A stretch of DNA of 64,000 bases from Diatrype stigma (Eukaryota; Ascomycota; Sordariomycetes; Xylariales; Diatrypaceae), in NCBI GenBank assembly GCA_022225965.2, contig JAKJXP020000056.1:62001-126000 (forward strand), read 5' to 3'. Under the pieces are notes generated by a model. It had not been told where the DNA came from and searched no databases. It was given only the letters and a program-made list of their open reading frames with translations. Every line of letters begins with the position of its first letter. Within the stretch, counting starts at the first letter, position 1. The translations under genes and the position numbers were made by a program. This document shows, one piece after another, positions 1-11,466 of the stretch.

Positions 1-597
1 CTGGTATTTCTGGCAGAAGTCGAATGCCTGCATGGCAGTGCTCTGGTAGAGGAGCTCGAGTCTGGCATTGTTTCGGAGGATGTCGAGAACAGTGCGGTAG
101 GCCTCCCAGAGGAACTTCAGCCACGGAGTAACGACGGCGCGTTCTGTGCGGTCTCGGGACTGCTCGCCGGAGACGGTGGCCAGAAGGATAGACTCGGGGG
201 TCTCGGTGGCTTCCAAATCCTCGACATTGTCCGGGGCATTAGCTTCGATGGTGGACTGGACTTCGTCGGCCTTCTGTTGGGCAGCGGTGACCTTCTCGGC
301 AGCGAGCTCGATGAACTTCTTAAGAACGAGTTCTATGGTGGCGATGTTGGTGTTCTGTGCGATATTCTTGTAGGAGTAGAGTGCATCCTTGGCAAGCTTG
401 CCCTTCTTCTGCTCGACGGACAACTCGACCAAAAGGAGCATAACAGGCTCCAAGGAGGCGATGGGGACATTTCGAGATCGCTTGGAGGTGATATGGTCGT
501 GGAGCAGGTTCAAGGCAGCAGGAACCTGGCTGACGCCAATCAGCTCATGTGCCCGTTTGAGGACATTCTCGGGCTTCTGATGCGGCGGCGGCGGCAT
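1..597 (-). CDS. TIF32: Eukaryotic translation initiation factor 3 subunit A, N-terminal part (partial, runs off window)
   Basis: The minus strand is open from an ATG at 597-595 to the window edge, giving 199 codons without a stop or intron. The N-terminus begins [20 protein letters not shown] and continues with [18 protein letters not shown] and [20 protein letters not shown]. This is the characteristic helical start of eIF3a (Tif32/Rpg1), the scaffold subunit of the eIF3 complex that binds the 40S ribosome and promotes scanning in the cytoplasm. Only the region before the PCI domain is visible; the PCI and the long charged C-terminal coiled coil would lie outside. The start is well supported: it sits at the conserved MPPP motif and the ATG is in a good context (accATG). 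Codon use is ordinary, with G/C-ending codons. The divergent spacer to the next gene is 2.6 kb. Identification is from sequence memory of the family. Confidence 0.93.
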   Translation of the reverse strand, partial: MPPPPHQKPENVLKRAHELIGVSQVPAALNLLHDHITSKRSRNVPIASLEPVMLLLVELSVEQKKGKLAKDALYSYKNIAQNTNIATIELVLKKFIELAAEKVTAAQQKADEVQSTIEANAPDNVEDLEATETPESILLATVSGEQSRDRTERAVVTPWLKFLWEAYRTVLDILRNNARLELLYQSTAMQAFDFCQKYQ

Positions 598-805
598 GGT
601 GGGCAATCTCCTCGATGGAAAATAATGGAGGGAGATTGATGGGAGCCGGCGAGCCGGATGACGTTTGTAGTTGGGTGGGAGAGAACACAACACGGAGGAA
701 GAGATTTTTCGAATTCCCAACCCTGTGCACGCTTTGTGTGGGATTTTTTCGGGGTTTTCGTTTGTCGGTTTTTTGGGGGGGTAACGCTTGGGAGGGGCTG
801 CCTAA

Positions 806-880
806 CAGTGGCAGTGGCAGTGGGAAGTGGGCAGTGGCAGTGGGCAGTGGCAGTGGGCAGTGGCAGTCAGGCAGTGGGAA
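806..880. repeat. GGCAGT(G) simple tandem repeat in the eIF3a upstream region
   Basis: About ten imperfect copies of a 6-7 bp GGCAGTG unit follow each other about 200 bp upstream of the eIF3a start codon. The pattern is read directly from the sequence. A role in transcription is possible but not shown. Confidence 0.85.
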
Positions 881-2195
881 AGGCTCAGAGAGAAAAAGTC
901 GGGTCCGTGCTTTCCCGTCCCGTCCGATAGTCCAGTCACGTGATAGCCTAAGTAGCCGTAGGTGCTTTGGTAGGATCTTATCTCCGATGGCTTGATGGCT
1001 TGATGGCTTGGATGGTCCCGTCTGACTGAATGGAAGTGACTGATTATCGGGCCATCAGGTGTCAGCACTGGAGAAGTATTGCCGCACTTGTCTTGTTCCA
1101 CGTTGGTAGGACTTCCAGCATGCGACCTGAGATAGGCTACCAAATGCTATCTACCCCCCAGGTCACAATCCTGCCATTATTACCAGTTTACATATACGCT
1201 ACAAACTCCCATGTAATCACTATATGTATTGTACATAGCAAAAGTATGCTATCACGCTGGCTATTAGGTCCAATGTCATAGGTATTGGATGTGTAAATAT
1301 CTTTAGCACTGAAAGTGTTAAGATTCATAGTCCTCTTAGAAACGTCATTTGTTAATAAGATATGCGGCACGTTTCAACTTAAGATAATTATTGTAATACG
1401 TCCCCTGGATTGAAAGCCAGCCTTACTGCACTGCACACTTGCAGCACCAACTCTGGTGGTATACCTACTATGTACTATGAAGTACTAACTACAGTCAGTT
1501 ATACATAAATGTAGGGCTCCAACACTGCGAGCACCTGCGCTAGGAAGTACCCAACCAAAAGGAGGAGGCATCCGTCTGATCTGGGGTGAGCTTAGGTAGG
1601 TACCTATGGCAGCGTTAAGAGAAGCTCCAAAAATTAGTCATTAGAACATTTCATTAGAGAAGCTATTGCGATCAAACGAGCCTAATATGTGAGCGAATGA
1701 TAGTACCACACCACTTGATGTGAACTTGATGTGGCATCTACACATCCTGTACGTAAACATACAAGCATTCGAGCTTTGCAAGATGCAAGACGCAAGAATT
1801 GAAATAACACCTGAAAGGAGTCCTAGATGTCACGTAATTACTATACATGAGAAGGGCTAGGCTGCGTGGCTGCTAGGCAGGCTGGGAAATTACAGACAAC
1901 AGAGCCTGCTGATGAAGGAATTCTCCCCCACAAAACTCGGCCCCCTTTACCCACCTCCAGCCATCCCCGGCCAATTGCAGTTTGCGAACCTTCACCAGGC
2001 AAGCGTAACCCTTGATGAACTCTGCCTCTTTGGTGCTTAGTAGGTACATATGCGCTAGTCCCTGCCTACATAGTGCGTTGGTGGCACCCTCGGTAGCGAA
2101 GGAAGTACCAACCTAGGCATTCTGAAGGCCCTCTCGGAATCTACATACCTCCAGGGTGCCAGAGTGCCAGAGTGCCAGAGATGCTCCAGGGCAAT

Positions 2196-2669
2196 ACGAC
2201 TATCGGCACCGGGCACTTTAGCTATCGACACCGGACATTAACCGCATTTGGACGCACCTTCACTGTACCATCCACCACCTAAAGTCACTACCTAACACAC
2301 CACTTAACACATCACCTACCGCATTACTTACTACATACATATACCCGAAAGGACTCTTACCGTCCTTTTAAACCTTTCGGACCTAAATTTAACCCTATTT
2401 AATCTGTAACCGCATTATATATATTACGTAATTGCAAGTGCAAGTATAATTGCAATTGCAAGTATAAATATAAGTACAAATGCAGGCTGTATGTACGTAC
2501 GTTATAGGTGGTTACAGATAGGTAGGCAGGTAAATGTTAAGGGGTGACTTAGATGGTAGCGGGGCAAAAATGTGGCTTAAGGTGTGGCACGGGTGGCTAA
2601 TACGCTAACCCTACCAAATGCGGTTAATGTCCGGTGTCGATAGCTAAAGTGCCCGGTGCCAATAGTCGT
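2196..2669. mobile_element. MITE-like palindromic element with 56-bp terminal inverted repeats
   Basis: Bases 2196-2251 are the reverse complement of 2614-2669 with one mismatch over 56 bp. Weaker inverted similarity extends outward to about 2160 and 2704 (CAGAGTGCC against GGCACTCTG). The 474-bp interior codes for nothing recognisable. It contains an inner palindrome around 2344-2384 (CCGAAAGG...CCTTTCGG) and AT-rich GCAAGTATAA repeats. Size, long near-perfect TIRs and lack of coding capacity fit a non-autonomous DNA element or foldback element. I cannot see a clear target-site duplication, so the superfamily is unknown. The near-identity of the arms suggests it is young or under gene conversion, and it is not RIP-degraded. 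Confidence 0.75.
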
Positions 2670-3233
2670 TTCGGCTCCAGGGTGCTCCGGGGCACTCTGC
2701 AGCGTTGGTTCGTGCTACCACTCGGGGGCCAGACGAAGGATACCCTGCCAGCCATACTGCCACACCCGTACCCATACCCAGACCTCTCTCACTCTCACCC
2801 ACTTTCCTCCAAAAAATGACCTTTCCTTCCTCTTGTTTGCCCTTCTCACAAGACAAAACACGAACCCGCTGCTGCTACCTGCGCATCATCATCGCCGGCT
2901 AACCGTCTCGCATCTTTGGATTGCCTCTAATCTGTGAGTAAATGATTCACTCATTGGGTCATTGGAAACGATGGTGGTTGGCTTTTGCTTTTCCCCCCTT
3001 TCTTCTCTTGCCCGGCCGCCACAAATTGTCGCGAATGAGTCGGGGTGACACGCGATTGGGGGGATGGATGGATACGTAACTCCTTGCATGGAGCCTCCCT
3101 TGAACCACCTTTAAGGGAAGAGAGACGGTCTACACGGCTTATGCCAACCCGCGTTTGTTCTACAAATGAGCTAGCACCGCGATTCCCAACAACTAGTCGG
3201 CGATATATCTCAATTCCTAGTGTCATTTGACTA

Positions 3234-3731
3234 ATGGCAGATATGCATACGACGCAGGCTTCCAGTCCTCAGACATCACCAGATTTTGCGAGCGGCCCGA
3301 GCTCAACGTTACCACCTACGCAAGAAGAACCTGGAGCCGACTCAGCCGAGTCGCTTTCACCGAACACGATGCCTCAATACACTTCCCGAGACGTTGGCGA
3401 CCCGTCGCAGATTAAGAAGAACAAGCAGTCGATGGCCGACCTCAAGCTGCGACGTCTGACCGAGCTGAACAGCAGGCTGCGCGAGGATCTCGAGCGCGAG
3501 CGGATACCGGTGTCCCAGGCCTCTAAGAGGTGAGCTTGCGCGCCATTGCGACCTGGCATGGGAGCTTGTACATGATTGAATCTACTGGTTGACTAACATG
3601 CTTCGTGCAGCATCATCGCGTACTGCAACAGCACAAGAGACTACATGGTTCCCTGTGTCTGGGGAGCTGTCCCCAGGGGAGAGGACCCGTATGCGCCACA
3701 GCAGAGCGGTGGTTGCTGTTTGGTGATGTAG
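3234..3731 (+). CDS. Heterotrimeric G protein gamma subunit (Ste18/GNG-1 family)
   Basis: Two exons, 3234-3529 and 3611-3731, are joined by an 81-bp GT-AG intron (GTGAGC...GTGCAG, branch-like GACTAAC). The core starts MPQYTSRDVGDPSQIKKNKQ, continues with a short coiled-coil helix (MADLKLRRLTELNSRLREDL) and the STRDYMVPCVWG segment, and ends GGCCLVM. The last four residues, CLVM, form a CaaX box for prenylation; the cysteine before it is a likely palmitoylation site. The protein pairs with Gbeta at the plasma membrane in pheromone, nutrient and virulence signalling. The family is usually about 90-93 aa, which matches a start at the ATG at 3369. The frame is open to an upstream ATG at 3234, giving 138 aa with a Ser/Pro/Thr-rich 45-residue extension. 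I give the longer span, but 3369 is the conserved start. Confidence 0.93.
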
Positions 3732-6700
3732 GGTCGTCGAGCAGACATCACTGAAGGCGACGGGGCAGGCTTGCGCGGGGGTGGTGATTAGGGCTCTGGC
3801 GTTCTTGAAATTTACGCTGCGATGTATGACAGACGCGCGTCTCACGTCAGCAGTGCGATATAAACCTAATACTGGAACGCCTCGGCGGTAGGAGACGGCG
3901 CCCGACAAAAAGCAAAGGGGACGACTCCAAAGCGCCAAGCGACCAAAAATTCCGAGGAAACAAAATTATACTATAATACCCGACTTCGCCATGCTCAGGG
4001 GGAGAGCATCACGTCACGATTATGAACGACCCCGATCCTAGTTTTCCCAGCGATATGCTTGGATCTCTCGTTTGGGAGTTGGTGGATAGACTGGACCTCA
4101 AACGGAGAGGGGAAATAGGATCCGGGGAGAGGAGAAAGGAAGAGGTTCTTCATCAGCATGTAATACCAACCCACATTCATGTTTGTATTTTGTTTCTTCT
4201 TTTTGTCTTTGCTCTCATCCGAGATTATCAGCACTCGATGAAATACGAATAGTCTCGATGTTACGCACGATACGTTCTCGTCACAAAATAGCAGTGAACA
4301 GGTCCGGTACCGACCCAGAGTGTCTAATTGCACTCTCACTTTTCGACTTCTTGGTCTTCGAAAAAGCAAAGCACTACTTGATTCAGGCCATAGAAACAGC
4401 TATTTGCGCATTCCTTTTCTTAGTGTAGCTTATATCGTTCGGGTGTATTCGTAGATTGGCAGGCAGAAACATCAATATGCCCGGTATATAAAAACCCAGT
4501 CCCTCAACGCAGCTTGCTGGGCAAGATGTTCCAATCATCCAAGCTACCTCAGAGTTAATCCCTAGATGTTAGTAAACCTGAAGAGCGGTGTATATGACTC
4601 GTCTCTTACCTGGTCTCGTTACGAATGCATGCAGTAGTGGAATTTCTAGATCTGAATGACCTGAATATGACAATGCTTCATCCGTGATAATTGTACTCAT
4701 AAAGATCAGGGTTAGAATGCACCTTGATGACATTTTAGGTCTGCCGCTTTGCCTACATTACATCACCGTACTTCGATCCTGACCTTCGGTGCCTGGAGTT
4801 CCCGTGGCAACGGCCACCAAATTCAACCCGTAGAGGCCCCCGGAGATGTGTGCAAGCATTAAGCACAGCTCTTGTACTCACAGTTCCGTCAACAGTACTT
4901 ATATCCTAGAGATCGTCGTCTTGTCTGTTATGTGCCAGATTCTGCGCTTCCTCGACCACATACCGAGGCCGTCTTCGTACTGAACTGCCAGGAACGAGAG
5001 CTGTCCAAGGTTACTTCTGCGCGTAGTCCAAGACGCAGACATGTTGCCTCCTTTTATATTACGTGGATAATCAAACTAGTGTAGGCAGGCAGGTACATAA
5101 TTAGCTCCAAGACAGAACAGAACATACCTACATATGGTCATTATATACAATCCGAGAGTACAGTATCCCAGGTGTGAATAATCGGGGTGGGACTCCGAGA
5201 CCAATCAACCGAGACAAGTGATACAGATCGTATCGATATATCGGGCCGTTGCAGGATCGACGCAGGCCGTTTCTGATGTGTATACGTGTGTATGGACGGG
5301 TTGGTCGGTAAGTACCTAGGTAGGTAGGCAGCCTGCGCCGTTGGTTCGAGGTGCCTGATATGTTCAGCATAAGGTAACAGGCAGCTTTCCGTATGTATGT
5401 ATCGTATATGCCTACCTACTACCTGCACACCAAGCCCCTGGGGTTCTCATACGTAAGACTCGCTCGATAGTTGCACTTGCTAATAAGACATGTAGTTCGA
5501 AACTTCGACAGACAGCATAAGAGCATCCAGTCCCCAATCTCACTCTATATCACCCACTCGTGTTTTCCACCGCACTGGGCGAAAGCTCCAACCAGCCCAG
5601 CCACCCTTCTACAGCGGGCTATGCACATGTTCATCGCTACCACCCACGCTGCTCTTCCGATATTCCCCAATGGCCGCGACAGAACTCGATAGGGCCACAG
5701 AGCAAAAGCCGGCTGATCTACCTTGTCAGTGGCTATGTAGTAGTTACCTAGGTAAGTGCTCCTCGAGTAAACGGGCAGCGTGGGTCTCGAATGAGCAAGT
5801 CATAGATCTTGGCAAGCGTTGGCGGCGGGCGGCCTACCTAGCATCCATATGAAGGGAAGCTCCAAGGCGAGGGGGCAGCTTGGGCTCGTCCCGTCGGTTT
5901 GATTCCGTGCCCATCCCGCCCCGGCCCGCCCCGCCATGCCCTTTCCTGTCGACGTCCCGCGCGCAAAGTTGGTGGAGGACCGAGTGCAACATGTGAGGGG
6001 TAGACTCGGCTCTATTTTGTATTTGTATATTGGTGTAAAAGCGTTCCAAAATTAAGGGGGAGGCGCTGCTGAGCAGACCGACCAGCCGAAGGGCTACGTG
6101 TCCAGGGTTTCTTATTTGTGTATCAACTCGGCAAGAAGATTGAGACGAGACATGCGAAGGGTTCGTAGCTAATGGGCACCTCCTCGTGACTATAATAGAC
6201 GAGTCCTCGGCACGGAAGAGGACTGTACGGCCGGCTGTAGGTAGGTAAGATCGCCATGCCACCTCCGCCCCTGACTATTTATCGGCATTGGCACTCATAT
6301 TTGCCTATGCACTGCTTATTACCTCTCCGAATCAATATGGGAGTCGTCATCGTACGCAAAATTTCATATATACTTAAGCACTTTGCATGCATGTCTGGGC
6401 GCGGTCTTGCCAAGCTCCCCTCAGGTCCGACGATGGCCGCGCGGGACCATATGGTAGTAGGTAATAGAAACTCCGCGCGATATATAGTTGTTAAGTGTTA
6501 AGCTTCCCTTTCGGGAACTCGGGAAGCTACTCTATGATGGCACCGTAATTAAGAAATGCCGATTGTATCATCCAGAAAGGAGCTGCAATCAAAGAAAATG
6601 CCTCTCGTTCATCTTTTAAATGTTTTGTATTATTTCCTCGCGTCTCTATATAGCCTCAGTGGATACGCGTATGCGCCTAGTAGCAAATTAGCAATGATCA

Positions 6701-7227
6701 TATCCAAATCGGTCCAGACCGACCGGAGCTCTCACGCAATTCGGAGAGACCCGGCAGCCCGGGACTCCCGGGGTTGAGGTCTCCACTGCTGCCCTGCCCC
6801 GCCCCATGCTAGGCGAACAAGTGGAGTGCCGATTACGGTATTGCAAAGGTACTTCAGGTACTTAGCGGGTTCGGCCTGTTAATGACGTGTGATTACTGTA
6901 GCTTCGGAGTGTGAGGGTCTTCCTCTTCCTTTTCCTCTCCGTCATCGTCATCCCACATCCCACCTGCGGCCATAATCGTACTTGGGTATACTAGGCAGGT
7001 GATAAGGAGCTAGGAACCGATCGTTACCCAATCATAGGAGGTACCTAGGTATGTAACAATAATATGCAGAATCAATCTATCATGATCATGATGTATCCCA
7101 CATCCCATGTCTCCAATGTCATTGCCAGTAAACTCACGCATACTGATGAGAATACCTAGGCACTAACTACGTATCACTGTCGCGACAGAGCCTAGTATAA
7201 CCGCTTCTATCCCACCCCACCTACACA
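3732..7227. other. Long intergenic spacer
   Basis: About 3.5 kb without a gene I can support. Open frames are short (142 aa at most, on the minus strand at 5834-6262) and show no family motif. There are scattered TACCTAGGTAGGTAGG-type motifs (around 5318, 5402, 5746, 6238, 7038), a small GC-rich hairpin near 6501-6530 (AAGCTTCCC...GGGAAGCT) and AT/GC-mixed promoter-like sequence before 7228. Confidence 0.55.
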
Positions 7228-8043
7228 ATGGCCGACAGTAGCAATCTTAGGGAAGGCAGCAGTGGCCAAGCAGCGGAGAACCATACGGCCGTTACCTCCG
7301 CCGCCGCCGCCGCTTCCGATGCCGGCACTAACGCCCCGTATCCTCTTCCCCGGGTCACGATCCGCTTCTGCACGCAGTGCAAATGGATGTTGAGAGCCGC
7401 ATACGTAAGTCCACCTCCCCTCCCCATCCAGCCGTGCATTGATCCGCCCGTCCCGTCCGCCCACCCGTAGGACCGCTCTACCTGATCATGTGTTTTCTCC
7501 GTCCCTACACGTCTCCACGTGTAGATATAGACACCTATATTATATATACGATGCCACAGCATCACTACCAAACAAACACCGGCTAACGGCCCCCATCCAC
7601 CCCCTCCACATAAACAGTTCGCGCAGGAGCTCCTCTCGACCTTCTCGATGGCGCTCGGGGAGGTGGCGCTGCAGCCGTCGACGGGGGGCACATTCGTGGT
7701 CGAACTATTATTCCAAGACCCTTCTCCCTCTCCTTCCTCGGACACACCAGCGGCCGCTCCGGTCGCGATACAGCGCCGCGTGCTCTGGGACCGCAAGGTG
7801 GACGGCGGGTTCCCCGAGACCAAGGAGCTGAAGCGGCGGGTCCGGGACGCCATCGAGCCCGGGCGGAACCTGGGGCACGTGGACCGGGACTACGGGAACG
7901 GCAAGCAGCAGCAACAACAACAACAAGTACAGGCAGATACCACGAGCGCAGCTACAGCCCCGGCTTCTGATGCCACAATTGCGGGGATAGCGCAACCACA
8001 GGGGACAAGAGCTGATGGCGAGGTGTGCGAGGATTGTCGATGA
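7228..8043 (+). CDS. SelW/Rdx-family thioredoxin-like protein (Cys-containing selenoprotein W homologue)
   Basis: Two exons, 7228-7404 and 7618-8043, are separated by a 213-bp phase-0 intron (GTAAGT...AAACAG), giving 200 aa. After an Ala/Ser-rich N-terminal stretch comes the domain start PRVTIRFCTQCKWMLRAAY. The redox motif C48-T-Q-C51 sits where animal SelW/SelT proteins have Cys-x-x-Sec. The second exon has FAQELLSTFSMALGEVALQP, a TGGTFVVELL strand and RVLWDRKVDGGFPETKELKR, the conserved end of the Rdx fold, followed by PGRNLGHVDRDYG. The protein is probably a small redox protein of cytosol or nucleus; the substrate is unknown. Oddities are a Pro/Ser insertion within the domain (PSPSPSSDTPAAAP) and a poly-Gln stretch encoded by CAG/CAA near residue 150, both lineage-variable additions. 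Domain assignment is firm; biological role is inferred only from the family. Confidence 0.9.
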
Positions 8044-10253
8044 TGAACCACGGCAGGCACTTTATAGGCACCGGGACAACTCAGGTACAAGGATAAGGAA
8101 CCCTAGCAATTATTTGACAGGGAGGGCCTGTGCAGTAGTACACCTCTTTGGAAGTTCTGCTTATATAAATGAGCAGTAGACTTAGTTTAGGTCTTAAGAG
8201 AGGAGGCAGAACAGAACGTGGCCATCTATGGGCCTGAAAATAGGATGATGTACCTAGGGGTTACATAGCTTGAGCACATAAGTATTTTCATATGCCGCGT
8301 GGGCGAGGAGAAAGTCCAGAGACGTGACTGACTAGAAGAGCAACCAACGTACCCGTGGGAGACATTTTTGGCTATGAAGGACGATGAGCCTGAAAAGTAC
8401 TCCAGTGTACCAAGGAAAAGCCACATAGAATGCCCACTCAACCAGATACCCACCCATCTATCATGCCTCTATCTCTCCTGACCTTGCTTGCATGCCATGG
8501 CGGACCAGACCATATCGTCAACTTCAATCGCCAAAACATACATCGCCATAGTCAATCCAACGCAGCCTCCCGGCCACCCTGTCTACCTATACACCATCAT
8601 CCCGGGTTTGATTTCGCCATCTATATATACATATTACCAACGACCCCTCCATCATCCCCCCTTTTCCTAATCCAGTTAACTCCCAGCAAGACCTCACACT
8701 ACCTAGACTAGCAGGCCCGAGCCGAGCGCAATCCAGGACGAGAAGAAACAACTCAGACCCATCGCTGGAACACTTACACAACCCCGAACGACCCCATTGA
8801 TCTATCGGTATAGACACTTGTTATATATCCAGCTCAGCAGCCCCGGAGGTAGATGGGTAGGTAGGTATGTAGGTAGAAAAGCAGAGGTTGGTGACGCGGA
8901 TCGTATATGTACAAGATGTACGTACCCATGGACATGCATACGCACCTGGGAGTCGGCCAGCCAGCCCGCTCGCCCGCCGAGGTGAGCCGAGGTGAGTCGC
9001 GACGCGAGATGAGCCGCGATAGGGCGAAACGACGCGGATCACCATTCGGTCGATCTAGTGAACTACCTAGGTAGCTAGGCAGACAAGCAGACAAGAGGTA
9101 TATGAGGCGACCAGTCAGCCAGTCAGTTAGTCAATCAGCTGATAAAGGTATGCAGCCATGGGACCGCCACAGCCTTATGTGCGGATACATACGCGGGTAC
9201 AGCAGCCGGGATACGGGCGAATAGTTGGTTAGTTTACCTACCTCCATACCTGGTTACGTGGCTTGCCTAGAGCCTCCTCACCTAGGGCATGTATAGTGAC
9301 TCCTTACCTGGGGTATGGTGAGGTGAGCCCGTTTGCCTATCTCCGGCAGAGAAGATGACGGAGCTCAACATGGGGCATCGGGGGTAGTGTTAGAGAGAAA
9401 GTGGGGAGTAACTAATAAGGAGTTAGGAGGGGGGCAGGGACCGGGGGGGGGGGGGGGTTGCATATCCTATCTAGCCACTATATATATCAATATAATGGAC
9501 GTTTTGCCCGCTTTTCAACGAGGGTATTAATATGTCGAAGACCATGAAAAGTCGCTTCGACAATTTTCGGGGGAAAAAACCCCATTGAAACATCTCGTTT
9601 TCCAGGGCTCAGGTTAGGGAGGAAAGTAGCCAAGGATACTTTGTAGGCAGTTAGTTACAGGTAGGTGAAAGAATACCAAGGTGTACTGTTAGCAGCAATG
9701 GTTACTCCTAATTGGAAATTGGGCCAAGGTAGGTAAACGATATGGCAAGAATTACTCGGGGACTAGCACCAACCGCACACGAGTTTGATTTTGAAACGTA
9801 TTATGCATGAATTCGTTAGTTCATGTGTGGGAAAACGCAAGCAACTGTCTAGACACTCTCCTCGTAACAATGGCCACGAAACAAGACAGTGGTCATCATA
9901 GCAATCACCATGAGCCAGTCCAAATGAAAACCTGATTTTATTTCTTTTCGTGTAACAACAACTGTCATCATCAACATAGCCGCCAACTCTTTTCGTCCAT
10001 GTTGGGGAAGGGTTTGGTGCGGACCACCACAAGAGATTCCGTCGTAAGGGCGCGGGATGTAGAGTAGTACTCGAACAGCTTCATCGGGATCGACGCGGCG
10101 TCGGACATTAGCAGTGGGGACCAATAAGTGTCACGCCGACTGGATCGTTGACCGGGAACAAGTCTCGGAGGCTCGGGGTACATCGGAGGGAAACGGGTGA
10201 ATTATCGTCGGCCGAACCTAGAAGACGCGGAAGTTCGTATGAATTCTTTTTGC
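8044..10253. other. Intergenic region (convergent spacer, SelW-like / PP1)
   Basis: About 2.2 kb between two genes that converge. No coding sequence is supported. It contains TAGGTAGGTA motifs (8850-8875, 9061-9080, 9658, 9728), a perfect 15-base G homopolymer at 9443-9457, and a small GGGG/CCCC hairpin at about 9569-9584. Confidence 0.55.

Positions 10254-11466
<1,213 letters not shown>

Larger units (their letters stand above)
598..3233. other. Divergent intergenic region, eIF3a / Ggamma
   Basis: No convincing gene is visible. The stretch holds the eIF3a leader, a GGCAGT-type simple repeat just upstream of it, a GATGGCTT triplet repeat at 986-1014, a 9-bp GTGCCAGAG triplication at 2156-2181, and a palindromic transposon-like element listed separately. 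Short open frames are overlapping and low in coding character. A possible 5'-UTR intron donor for the Ggamma gene (TCTGTGAGTA) lies near 2931. Confidence 0.6.

Noticed and set aside
5336..5356. GGTTCGAGGTGCC resembling a tRNA B-box
   Set aside because: No A-box or cloverleaf pairing upstream.
5834..6262. 142-codon minus-strand frame in a spacer
   Set aside because: No conserved motif, no splice or promoter context, Ser/Arg-rich composition as expected by chance.
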